Shown: positions 26,401 to 34,400 of the stretch, one piece after another
Layout: every line of letters begins with the position of its first letter
Numbering within the stretch: the first letter of the stretch is position 1
Source: a virus
DNA length: 40,008 nt
Strand: one strand, 5' to 3'
Virus record (IMG/VR): IMGVR_UViG_3300043395_003425
Span: 1 to 40,008 of that record
Notes under the pieces: model-generated
The model's input: the letters and a program-made list of their open reading frames with translations, nothing else
Told to the model about the DNA's origin: nothing
Database searches by the model: none
Program-made: the position numbers and the translations under genes

Positions 26401-26620
26401 AACATTCGGTAAACAACCAACTGATTTCTTTTACTAACTCAGGTGACATTTCTAATTTAGCGTGTGCAATATCACCTGCCAAATAAATAAGAGAATCTTC
26501 CGTACCTCTATTACGGATTTCCTCAAACATCTTTTCAAATACACCTCTAAATTCCTTGTGTCTTTTTACATTACGAATGTGTATATCCGCAATATGATAA
26601 ATTCTTTTTAATTTACTCAT
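23465..26620 (-). CDS. Fused Mre11-like nuclease and Rad50-like ATPase (gp47-gp46 in one polypeptide)
   Basis: A 1051-aa protein in one uninterrupted frame. Residues about 1-245 are a calcineurin-type phosphoesterase of the Mre11/SbcD/gp47 kind: ADIHIR at 11-16, AGDIAH at 48-53, AGNHD at 83-87, FHGP at 157-160, GDIHKRQ at 191-197. Residues about 375-1051 are Rad50/SbcC/gp46-like: Walker A LFAPNASGKS at 404-413, long coiled coils, a zinc hook CKFC at 727-730, signature MCSGMEKFISG at 961-971, Walker B FLVIDEGFG at 989-997 and an H-loop SH at 1025-1026. In T4 these are separate genes 47 and 46. The complex processes DNA ends for recombination-dependent replication. The ATG overlaps the primase stop as ATGA. 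Confidence 0.93.
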   Translation of the reverse strand: MSKLKRIYHIADIHIRNVKRHKEFRGVFEKMFEEIRNRGTEDSLIYLAGDIAHAKLEMSPELVKEISWLFTECSKHCPTILIAGNHDCNMNNQDRLDVLSPIVEALNLPNFTYLKDTSVHWVDGVAFSVFSIFDNKDNWVMADDFGLQSARLKVALFHGPVDHSQTDVGYVVSSRHFTTDMFDGFDLALLGDIHKRQEMISPKGCKCVYAGSLVQQNFGETLDKHGFLVWDLDTLTYEEVDIKNDYGYYTMDIIAGVVPDVTDLPTYPRLRVRFSDTDAADTKRAITEIKMKYGVEDFTTIRTDSLAKKKTGDRDNQLDLDDITDVTYQNSLITDYIQRMMPFVTDEEIAGIQALNKDINSRIVADELTRNVKWKPVRFEFSNMFSYGEDNVINFSKVNGLMGLFAPNASGKSSLFDAISFCLFDKCSRAFKAAHIMNNRKADFHCQLDFEVEGVPYSIRREARTVNKGKNVKVDVQFWRTVDGQSESLNGTERRDTNQVIEGYVGRYEDFVLTALSLQGNNALFIDKSQSERKDLLVQFMGLDIFDKLYEMASEEIKEVAVLIKNFKRTDFTSELATKEGDLRVKKDELDEFNKTLKSHNTEKEKIQNQISDLKESLIPIDTNLDINLLNDSRRTIERKIESNDSDKKTKETKINEFIGVLNEVSQSISSNDTVNGLPIDDAKKEWDLAKGKLAEVQQQIDKLESQYERNLEKLKHLEQHEYDPNCKFCMNNVFVKDAIQTKEIVKTQESQLETLNIAQHALIKATEPFSEVEDVWTKLVDLRNKYHKGVVLKEKTEAELKGLETQSELLKTQLDAVDSDIVRYNENIATINKNTAINQEIRILETDKKRVESEIANVNKKILTLTGEIGSIESYINGTKAKIQEVKDLEKKNDLYTYYLDAVKKDGVPYELISKAMPVIENEVNNILAQVVDFSLSMDTDGRNINARIVYEDQEWNLEMCSGMEKFISGLAIRVALINICGLPRPNFLVIDEGFGTLDADNLSSLFMMMQYLKTQFDFIWVISHLEQMRDIVDGLIEIKKENGFSKINF

Positions 26621-27552
26621 ATATTATTCAACTTTGCCATCACCAAATCATCCCAACTAGTTTCTTTGGCGGATTTTAATATTTCATTTACTTTTTGAAA
26701 TCCCATTTCACCGGCATCTTTATCGGTTGGTATGATATTTCTAACTTTGATTCCGTTTTTAATAAACCATTCGGTATGTTTGGTGGAATCTTCAACGGCA
26801 TCAGAATCTAACATAATAGTTACATCCTTAACACCTTTTTCCATAATTTTATTTTTGAGTTTGCTGAGCAAGAATTTACCCAACAATGGAATTACATTTC
26901 TTTTAACTGAGAATGAATCAAATACACCTTCAACTAACGTAATTGGTTCGTTCCAATTAATCATATTATCAAATACAATTACGTCTCTACTAATCGGTGG
27001 ATTCTTATATTTCATTTTTTCATCTTCATAAAAAGAACGAGCTACGAAGTAATTCAAGTCACCGTTATCATCATAAGAAGGAATGATAACCCGTCCACCA
27101 TATAACCCATCTTCACAATAACCTATGTTATACTTTACAATATCCGCTTGAGTAATACCTCTTTTGGTAAGATAGTATAGTGCTTGATTATAAGCAGGAT
27201 TAATTCCTTTTGGTTTAAAATATAATTGTTTGAATTCTTTTGGTAATTGTAATTTTGCTACAAATTCCTCTTTTGCATCGTATTCAGGTTCATCACCATA
27301 TACATCCTTTACAACCGCTATATCCCTAAGGTCTACATTTAGTTTACGAAGAAGAGATGATATACTTCTACCCTTCGAATCACATACCCAGCAGTGCCAC
27401 CTTTGAGTATCTAAGTTAATTTGTAGTTTCTTTTTATGGTGATTACAAAATGGACAATGGTGTGCCTGCTCATTGCCCTTTAGGGATGAACCCACACCCA
27501 ATGCGGAGTCTAATATTGTGATTATTTTTAATTTGTTCTTACCCGATAGCAT
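26617..27552 (-). CDS. DnaG/gp61-like DNA primase
   Basis: A 311-aa protein from the ATG at 27552; a TTG at 27591 would add 13 hydrophobic residues but lies inside the promoter-like element. An N-terminal CHC2-type zinc finger has His32/Cys33/Cys36 (HCPFC) and Cys54/Cys57 (CWVC). A DnaG-like catalytic core follows, with a Toprim domain: Glu in LVEGVFD (about 206-212) and LDSDA at 248-252. It makes RNA primers for lagging-strand synthesis. The length is close to T4 gp61 (342 aa), but the motif order is DnaG/CHC2-like. It is translationally coupled to the Mre11/Rad50 fusion, forming a small replication/recombination operon. No helicase domain is present. Confidence 0.88.
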   Translation of the reverse strand: MLSGKNKLKIITILDSALGVGSSLKGNEQAHHCPFCNHHKKKLQINLDTQRWHCWVCDSKGRSISSLLRKLNVDLRDIAVVKDVYGDEPEYDAKEEFVAKLQLPKEFKQLYFKPKGINPAYNQALYYLTKRGITQADIVKYNIGYCEDGLYGGRVIIPSYDDNGDLNYFVARSFYEDEKMKYKNPPISRDVIVFDNMINWNEPITLVEGVFDSFSVKRNVIPLLGKFLLSKLKNKIMEKGVKDVTIMLDSDAVEDSTKHTEWFIKNGIKVRNIIPTDKDAGEMGFQKVNEILKSAKETSWDDLVMAKLNNI

Positions 27553-27580
27553 ATTTTGGAGTATATCTACAAAAACTATG

Positions 27581-27588
27581 TAAATATA
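27581..27588 (-). promoter_or_regulatory. Promoter-like element TATATTTA (variant)
   Basis: The coding strand reads TGTATATTTACATAG, 28 nt upstream of the primase ATG at 27552. It matches TAnnTTTG except for its last base. Its position supports the ATG at 27552 over the upstream TTG at 27591. Confidence 0.4.
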
Positions 27589-27617
27589 CAACTTTTTTAG
27601 GATATAACCAAATTTAA

Positions 27618-27821
27618 TTAACCGAAAGTTGAATTCCTTACATCCGTAAGAAAATCAGCCAAAAATTGAAGTTTTGCGGCAACTTGCTCTCTTGGTTGGT
27701 TTTGAAGAACCATACCTTTAAGGTCTATAAGCGATGCTGCAGCAATAGAATGTGCATCATCTTTTGAGTTTAAATATGCATCTGAAATGCCGTATTTTTT
27801 ACAAATTTCATCTAAAGTCAT
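27618..27821 (-). CDS. Hypothetical 67-aa protein
   Basis: A 67-aa protein with no motif I recognise. It is predicted helical throughout (LDEICKKYGISDAYL, AHSIAAASLIDLKGMVLQ, AAKLQFLADFLTDVR). It starts 12 nt after the SegE-like gene and is probably expressed with it. Confidence 0.65.
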   Translation of the reverse strand: MTLDEICKKYGISDAYLNSKDDAHSIAAASLIDLKGMVLQNQPREQVAAKLQFLADFLTDVRNSTFG

Positions 27822-27833
27822 AACGTGTGTTTA

Positions 27834-28241
27834 TTAATATATATCCTTTCGGAAGAATTTTCCCATTAAATTTTCATTAATAGAACGTGGGTCCATCAAA
27901 ACATCCAATTTGAATTGCCACCAAACTTCCCAATATGTAAGTGATTTTTTACTAAAACAGAATTGAATAATTTCTCTTTCAAAATCTCCAGCTCTACCTT
28001 CTTTTACTTCGTTTTTAATCCAATCGTTTGATGAATAGTATTTTTCCCAATCAGAAGCCTTACGAACTACTCTTTTACGAACCTTTCCCTTTAGGGGTTT
28101 CAAACGGCGAGTTGAAGTGAGTGATTTTTTACCAATGTAGAATTTACCAGTAGGAATGTGTACAATCTTGTAGACAAAACCAATCGCACCCTCTGGAGTG
28201 TTTTCTTCTGTAACCAAATTTCCCTTAAATTTCCAAGACAT
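27834..28241 (-). CDS. SegE-like GIY-YIG domain protein
   Basis: A 135-aa protein with a GIY-YIG-like N-terminus. GFVY at residues 21-24 takes the place of GIY, followed by TGKFYIGKKS with YIG at 35-37. A basic stretch (about 45-62) leads to SDWEKYYSS, and Glu105 in YWEVWWQF and Asn122/124 in NENLMGKFF are candidate catalytic residues. This is the pattern of the SegE-like putative endonuclease family found in T4-type phages, related to homing nucleases. Whether it is a mobile nuclease or a fixed nicking/repair enzyme cannot be told. It lies in a short operon with the 83-aa and 67-aa proteins. Confidence 0.8.
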   Translation of the reverse strand: MSWKFKGNLVTEENTPEGAIGFVYKIVHIPTGKFYIGKKSLTSTRRLKPLKGKVRKRVVRKASDWEKYYSSNDWIKNEVKEGRAGDFEREIIQFCFSKKSLTYWEVWWQFKLDVLMDPRSINENLMGKFFRKDIY

Positions 28242-28244
28242 TAA

Positions 28245-28496
28245 TTATCTTTTTTGCACTTTCTTAGAATACTCGCTTTCACCAGGTCCATATCCAGGAG
28301 GTGTAAATCCTGAAGGTCCACCAGGGAAAGAACCAAATATACCACCTCTTGCATTTGTTAAATCGGTTTTTACCAAATCCTTTGAACCATCAAAAGGTTC
28401 TTTAACATCATCAATAGGTGTTTTATCCACACCTTTAGTGTTAGCCTTTGCAGTATCAGGCTTTCTTGTATTCAATAAATCTACTAATTTGGACAT
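28245..28496 (-). CDS. Hypothetical Pro/Gly-rich 83-aa protein
   Basis: An 83-aa protein. The N-terminal half is Lys/Asp-rich; the C-terminal half is Gly/Pro-rich (GGIFGSFPGGPSGFTPPGYG) and probably disordered. No cysteine, transmembrane helix or catalytic motif is visible. It is preceded by an ATATTTAT element at 28517-28524 and followed at 3 nt by the SegE-like gene. A minor structural role is possible; not assigned. Confidence 0.65.
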   Translation of the reverse strand: MSKLVDLLNTRKPDTAKANTKGVDKTPIDDVKEPFDGSKDLVKTDLTNARGGIFGSFPGGPSGFTPPGYGPGESEYSKKVQKR

Positions 28497-28516
28497 ATTC
28501 TAAATGGTTTTCTTAT

Positions 28517-28524
28517 ATAAATAT
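28517..28524 (-). promoter_or_regulatory. Promoter-like element ATATTTAT
   Basis: The coding strand reads GTTTATATTTATATAAG, 20 nt upstream of the ATG at 28496, in a 42-bp gap. Confidence 0.5.
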
Positions 28525-28538
28525 AAACTAAATTCAAT

Positions 28539-29486
28539 TTAAGTATCAAACCTTATTATAAAATTCAAAGGATAATCTGGAAGTGATTTAATTGGTTGTG
28601 GTAATTTTGCTACTGCAACCATATTTAGTTCATCATCGTATAACCCTATTGTTGTAATATATGGTGCTAAAAATGAACCAGTTGGGTCCAAAGAACTACT
28701 AATTAAATAATCATCAAAACTACCTAATTTACTTGCATCTATATTTGATTGATATGGATATTTATTTCCCCTAACCCATTTTACACCAGAAGCATAAAAC
28801 GATGAGGTTACTAAATCATCTATTTTTCTAGATCCAGGTCTTTGAATTATTGTTGTTATTTTACTTCCACCATCTTCATAAACTGCTGATGGATTTTGTG
28901 AATAATTAAATTCATTTTCTAATACTGAAATAAAAATTTCGTTTTCATAAATTGTCTTTGTAGAACGAAATTCTAAATTATATGTACTTAATGTTGTACC
29001 ATCGGTAACGTCTTTAGTTAATACAATAAGTCCTCTATCATAAAAAATATTACCCTTTATATTACTTCCAGAATCAATAAGATTTGAATATCCGTCATCG
29101 GTATAAACCGTACTTGCACCAGTTGGGTCATCGGTTAAAATTACCGAACCAACTTTTATTCCCTCTCCATAAAATACTTGCGGTATTGATACTAAAACAA
29201 TATTATCTTCTAAAACTCTCTCATCTTTTGATGCATATGATTTTCTCCTACCAACTTCATAAAAAACCGATGCAGTATCTGCGTTTCTATAAAATTGAGA
29301 TTCAATCGTTGAATATAAAACTTTTTTAACAATACCTTGAGATTTTGGGTCACTATCCACATCTATAAAAGTATTATTTGGATTTGTAGCATACATTGGT
29401 GCTACATCATTTTGGTCTAATAACCATTCCTTATAAACTTTTAACGGTCTAGTGATAATATCTGCTTTAGGAATCTCTTTTAACAT
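28539..29486 (-). CDS. Virion structural protein, paralogue of the 404-aa protein at 29567-30781
   Basis: A 315-aa protein from the ATG at 29486; the frame also opens at a TTG at 29516, which lies inside the terminator/promoter region. It shares with the 404-aa neighbour FYDRGLIVLTKDV (compare FYPDRGVIVLNAK), NEFNYSQNPSAVY (compare REFNYSNNPTYV) and YITTIGLYDDELNMVAVAKLP with QPIK near the C-terminus (compare YITTIGLYNDANECVAVAKTS). I recall similar C-termini in structural proteins of marine T4-like phages. It probably arose by duplication of the upstream gene. The role within tail, neck or baseplate is not resolved. Confidence 0.8.
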   Translation of the reverse strand: MLKEIPKADIITRPLKVYKEWLLDQNDVAPMYATNPNNTFIDVDSDPKSQGIVKKVLYSTIESQFYRNADTASVFYEVGRRKSYASKDERVLEDNIVLVSIPQVFYGEGIKVGSVILTDDPTGASTVYTDDGYSNLIDSGSNIKGNIFYDRGLIVLTKDVTDGTTLSTYNLEFRSTKTIYENEIFISVLENEFNYSQNPSAVYEDGGSKITTIIQRPGSRKIDDLVTSSFYASGVKWVRGNKYPYQSNIDASKLGSFDDYLISSSLDPTGSFLAPYITTIGLYDDELNMVAVAKLPQPIKSLPDYPLNFIIRFDT

Positions 29487-29501
29487 TAATTTTGATTTTA
29501 T

Positions 29502-29509
29502 ATAAATAT
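29502..29509 (-). promoter_or_regulatory. Promoter-like element ATATTTAT
   Basis: The coding strand reads GGAATATTTATATAAAATC, 15 nt upstream of the ATG at 29486 and immediately after the terminator, so it would restart transcription for the paralogue. Confidence 0.5.
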
Positions 29510-29518
29510 TCCGCAAAC

Positions 29519-29541
29519 AAAAATCCCCCTTTAAAGGGGGA
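29519..29541 (-). terminator. Intrinsic terminator for the minus-strand structural gene block
   Basis: A perfect 18-bp palindrome TCCCCCTTTAAAGGGGGA lies at 29524-29541. On the minus strand it is followed by TTTTT. It sits 25 nt after the stop of the 404-aa protein. It is the only GC-rich hairpin with a T-tract noticed in the window. Confidence 0.85.
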
Positions 29542-29566
29542 CTTCGTATTATTTTATTATTCTAAA

Positions 29567-30781
29567 TTAGAATGATAATTTAACTTTAACCAATACTTCT
29601 TTATCAAATGATTTTACAATCGGTTGAGAAGTTTTTGCCACAGCAACACATTCATTTGCATCGTTATACAAACCAATGGTTGTTATATATGTTTGTGGGT
29701 CAGTTTCAAATGTTGTTTCTGTAAAATATCCATTTGTATCAACATAGGTTGGATTATTAGAGTAGTTAAATTCTCTATTTGTTGCTCTTACAAAGAAATG
29801 TTGTGTTGAAATGTTTTCAGTTCTACGAGCTTCAAAATCTTTACCATTCTTAATTGCGTAGTATATTCTCTTATGATTATACATATCAGCCGCAGTAGAA
29901 TCTGAAGGTATTAAACTTCCTTGACTTTGGAAAGCTTCATTCCAAACGTTACCAACCACAGTACCAACTGCTTTTGCGTTAAGAACAATTACACCTCTAT
30001 CTGGATAGAATAAACCATATCCTTCACCGGTTGATGGGTCAGCGGTATTTTTAATAGTAGCTTCAGATTGAGTTCCTAAATTAAGAGAACCAGAAACAAC
30101 TTTAAATACTCTACCACTTAATCCTAAATCATCTCCAAATTTCTTACCACTATTATCAATAAATGTAAATTTACCATTTGATCCAGAAAGAGTTAAAGAC
30201 CAGTTACCCGCATCCATTTTTTCTCTAAATCTATTTCTAGCTACATTAATGATATAAATTCCATTACAATCTGTTGCTATTCCAGAAGAATTTTCAAATG
30301 AGAATTTATTATCGGTTGGGTCTAACAACATTGAACGATATTGTGCGTAAGTTGCTTTTGTTGGAAGAAGTGCGTTATCATCAGTTGCCAAATCAACCGA
30401 ACCACTACCATCAACGTGTCCATAAGCAACAGCGTATTGAACTTCTTCAACATCACTTGTTGTTGGATTTAAATCATAAACATTATAGTAATATTTTCCA
30501 CTTGTTGAATTAGCTTGTACGGAAGATGTAAAGAAAGCAGTTAATGAACCAGAATCATTAGTCCACAATCCTGTTGTAACAACTTCTATTTTTGCATTAA
30601 CTTTATCAAAATCTCCAAATCTTTTGTAGATTCCAGTACTTATACTACCACCTGCTGATATTTGTTGTCCGGCCGGTAAAACGGTATTTAATATAGCTAC
30701 AATTTGGTTTGTATCTACCGTTCCAGTGTTTGCTAATGCTGCAATTTGGGCCGTTACATTAGGGTCATTTATTAGTGCCAT
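29567..30781 (-). CDS. Virion structural protein (404 aa), probably abundant
   Basis: A 404-aa beta-rich protein without cysteine-rich or enzymatic motifs. Its C-terminal third matches the 315-aa paralogue encoded just downstream, with shared FYxDRGxIVL, xEFNYSxNP and YITTIGLYxDxxxxVAVAKxxQPI. A dedicated terminator follows the gene, which suggests strong, separately limited expression, as for a main structural component; that is inference. The ATG at 30781 is preceded by the A-rich leader AAAGAAATAAAAA. It could be a tail or neck component. Confidence 0.82.
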   Translation of the reverse strand: MALINDPNVTAQIAALANTGTVDTNQIVAILNTVLPAGQQISAGGSISTGIYKRFGDFDKVNAKIEVVTTGLWTNDSGSLTAFFTSSVQANSTSGKYYYNVYDLNPTTSDVEEVQYAVAYGHVDGSGSVDLATDDNALLPTKATYAQYRSMLLDPTDNKFSFENSSGIATDCNGIYIINVARNRFREKMDAGNWSLTLSGSNGKFTFIDNSGKKFGDDLGLSGRVFKVVSGSLNLGTQSEATIKNTADPSTGEGYGLFYPDRGVIVLNAKAVGTVVGNVWNEAFQSQGSLIPSDSTAADMYNHKRIYYAIKNGKDFEARRTENISTQHFFVRATNREFNYSNNPTYVDTNGYFTETTFETDPQTYITTIGLYNDANECVAVAKTSQPIVKSFDKEVLVKVKLSF

Positions 30782-30794
30782 TTTTTATTTCTTT

Positions 30795-31421
30795 TTATGC
30801 TTTATAAGTTACAGTTACAGGTATAGTTTGAGAACCACCAGTTTCATTACCATACACAGTAAGAGTTGTTGCAATATCAATTGTCAAGTTTGGATTAGGT
30901 GTGAATCTAAATTCCGTACCACTCACCACTTGTGCAGTTGTTGTGATTTCTTCACCTAAAAATACTGGAACAGTTCCAGTACCAGTTGCACCTTTTACCA
31001 CTGTCAAAGTACCTGCTCTTTGGTCTGCTAAAACAAGTGTATAGCCAGCATTTCCATTTCCAGCTGGATTTGTACCTGGAGTAATTCCAGTACCACCATC
31101 GGTTTGATTTGCCGAAATAGCGGTTAAACCACCCATTTTTACGGTTGGGATTTGAGTTGTTCCTTTTGGAAGTGTTACTAATTTATATCTCAATACTTGA
31201 GTTTCATCAGGTGATGCTTCGGTAATAGGAATTGCTCTAATTGCCGAATCATAATAAGCCGAACCCTTTGGGTGTGCTGGCTCATATAATGTGTAATCTA
31301 TTTCATCATCTCCCAAAGCAAATTTGGTGATGTTTAATGATTGACCGGATGCTAATTTTTGTCTACCTTTTTTGGTTAGGATAGCATCTACGGTGATTTC
31401 TGTATTATCTAAATATGCCAT
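30795..31421 (-). CDS. Virion structural protein, tail/fibre-associated (208 aa)
   Basis: A 208-aa protein. The N-terminal pattern (MAYLDNTEITVDAILTKKGR, then LNITKFALGDDEIDYTLY) recurs in many phage structural proteins of unresolved function. The C-terminal half (about 100-208) is Gly/Thr-rich and Ig-like. It forms a two-gene unit with the 404-aa protein (13-bp gap) and has its own ATATTTAT element 30 nt upstream. Confidence 0.78.
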   Translation of the reverse strand: MAYLDNTEITVDAILTKKGRQKLASGQSLNITKFALGDDEIDYTLYEPAHPKGSAYYDSAIRAIPITEASPDETQVLRYKLVTLPKGTTQIPTVKMGGLTAISANQTDGGTGITPGTNPAGNGNAGYTLVLADQRAGTLTVVKGATGTGTVPVFLGEEITTTAQVVSGTEFRFTPNPNLTIDIATTLTVYGNETGGSQTIPVTVTYKA

Positions 31422-31451
31422 TTGATATTGTTTTTATTCTTTATTTCTAAA

Positions 31452-31459
31452 ATAAATAT
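31452..31459 (-). promoter_or_regulatory. Promoter-like element ATATTTAT
   Basis: The coding strand reads GGTTATATTTATTTTAG in the 59-bp gap, 30 nt upstream of the ATG at 31421; the leader is A-rich. Confidence 0.45.
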
Positions 31460-31480
31460 AACCATTTATTATTTTCAATC

Positions 31481-34400
31481 TTAATCAACCTCAAGTATTG
31501 GTTCACCACTACCTCTACCAGTCTTAGCCACTCTAAGAATGTTAGGATTAGTTGTAAATGTTTCCACAGGTGATAAACCATCCGGTGTTGTTGCAGCTGT
31601 TTGTTGAGAACCTTTAAAATAAGAACGTTTTAATCCTTCAGGTAAAAATTTAAATTTATAGTGTGTTGGTAAATATCCACAAATTGGTTTTACTTCTACC
31701 ACCTCATTTCCAACTGTTATAGTTTGACCTAATGGTAAAATAGAAACTTTATATTCATAGTAAGGTTCACTTATATCTTCATAAACTACTTTATCACCAG
31801 GTTGAGCTCCATTTACTGGCCATCCAGAAACTTGAGTTTTTATTTTTTTATATTTTAATTCTTTAACCAAATACACACTTTTTCTACTACCAGTAGTTTC
31901 GGTGTTACCAAATAATCCATCCCATGTTCTATAAACACTATCGCCAGGACATTTTCCATACAAACCAAATCCTAAATTTTCTAATGAATCTTTATTCATT
32001 CCAATTTGAGTTGAATTAAATGAATCAACTTCTGCCATAATATTACTACCAGTATAAACTGCCTGAACAAAGGTTTCATAAAAAGGTGCGTTAGCTTCAA
32101 TCAATTCATAACCATTATAATCTATTAAAGATTCATAGTTAGGATTTGTTCCTTCTAAATTATAAATCTCATCTGCATTTATGCTACTATCATAATTGTT
32201 GTAATCATAATCAAATACTGTTACATCCTGATTATTTATTTCGCCATCTTTAACTTCATAAGAACTTTCAACTTGATTAGTTTCGGTTAAAGTTATTAAT
32301 GTTTCGTGGTCATTTTTTTCAGATGATGGTTTTGTCCATTTTGTTTTACTTCTTTCTAAAAAGTGAGGTTCTATTAATAATCCTTTAGAAACTTTTGCTC
32401 TTCCAGGTGCTAAATCCGCTAATACATCAAATAATGATTTATCAATATATCTTACAAGCTGAATATACTCATAAATGTTTCTTTCCATTCGTTGGAAATA
32501 ATATCCTCTTAGTTTAGAAAGTGTTTTATATTCATCTTTATATTCATCGGAATAATCTCCAATATAATTATCAATATTAAAATCACCAAAAGATTTAAGT
32601 ATATCCATATTCAACTCTTTAATTGGAGAAAAGAATAATCCTAAACGATTTGAATCTATTGGAGCTCTATCAAATGCCTTTTGAGTTGCTCTTGTTTTAT
32701 ATGAAAGGTCAGTTACCAATGATGCAGATTCAAAACGAATTTTATTAGAATACCCAAATCCCAAAGAAGGAATTGTAGCAGTTACAGTTCTATCGTATGG
32801 AGTATATTGGTATGGATATGATGGAGATGCATATGTAAAACTTGCAGTTGCAGATGAGTGGCCGTAAGTATCACTTATTGCAACGTTTTTAATATATGGG
32901 TCTATTGTTCTATCTTTTGGATATTCAAAATCCAAACGGAATAATAAATCTTCAGAAGATGCAGTATATGAATTTCCATTAATTGCGTCTGGGAATAAAG
33001 TATGATTATTGAATTTACTTCTTTGTAAAGGTACTGTCCATAAACGCAATTCATCTATATTTCCCTGATATCCATTTCCACCAATTTGAACATAAGAACC
33101 AGTACTCCATTGTGTATCCAAACACAATATAGACATGCTTACCGAAGTAATAATTCTATTTCCATTTGATGTACCTAACCAAACTTCAAATAGTGAAGCA
33201 GAATCAGGATAATTATATCTATTAATTGCTATATTTGAATAATATTCAGTAGATATAGGGAAATCTAAAGAACCTGTTTTGTAATCCGGTCCATATGCGT
33301 ATAGTATATCAAAATATGTGTTTACAATATATTCTGACAACGCTTGGTCACCACCAAAGTTTAATTCTAATTTTCCAAAAGAACCCGTTGTTTGTACTAA
33401 ATCTAATGTCCATTCGCTACCAGAAATTAATGTATATATTGTGTTTGGTAACTTATCTGGTTTTATTCGTAATTCGATACAATTTGGATAATCGTTTGTT
33501 AAAGATGAACTTACCCAAGGTACTTTTACAGATGAACTACCGCTTAAATAATATGCTGCAGTTCTATCATCAAATGTGAATGTAGAACTATTTCCGTTTG
33601 AAGGATCCTGTGGTCCTCCAAACTCCATTATAGTCAACATAGATTGAGGTACACCATAACAAGCCATAACAGCTTTCATTGCTCTAGCAGTACCTTTGTT
33701 TTTAAGAATATATGGTAAATTATTTATTATTCTTCTCCATACTTCTTCATTTGCAGATTTTAATGATTTTGAATATTTTTGATTTCCATCTGCATATGTA
33801 CCAAAAATATATTCCCATAAAAATCTAGTATCAAAGGCTCTTTTGGTATCCCAACCTAAAGATTCCAACATATTTGAAACCAAAGAATTTGGTATTCCAA
33901 AATTTGGGTTTTCATAGAATTCTTTAGTATTAGATAAACCTTTTATATACATCCATAGAACATCAAAATGCTGTCCTAACATATTCATAAAAACTACAAA
34001 CTCATCGTTTTCTCCTTCTTCGATTATGTATGCAGGAATGTGATTAACTAAATAATTTGGATTGTATTTATCAAAATTTTCAGACTCACTCAATAAATTA
34101 TCATACCAAGTTGTAACTAAAGATGCAGTTGTATTTAAAAGTATTGAAGAAGATGGATTTGTTTTTGGATATGCTAAATTATTACTGTTTTCATTTGTTT
34201 CATAATATAAAAATTTTTCATATCCATCAAAATTACTTTTTATCTCATTAATTGATGTTTGTAATTTTTTAGCCTCATTAGATTGAAAAATAGAAGAAGA
34301 TAATAATAATTCTTGCTTTTTACTTTCATAATATTCTATAAGTTTTACCTTATAAACAAAGTTTTCAATTCTTTCTGTAGCAGAACTAAAATTTACAAAA

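Noticed and set aside
27553-27591. TTG start for the primase with 13 more residues
   Set aside because: The extension is hydrophobic, lacks the features of the family and runs through the promoter-like element; the ATG at 27552 leads directly into the zinc-finger domain.
27834-28241. Active homing endonuclease inserted recently
   Set aside because: A GIY-YIG-like domain is present, but the gene fits its operon with tight spacing and no disrupted neighbour or intron is seen, so recent mobility is not supported.
29487-29516. TTG start for the 315-aa structural protein
   Set aside because: It lies inside the ATATTTAT element right after the terminator; the ATG at 29486 is better placed.
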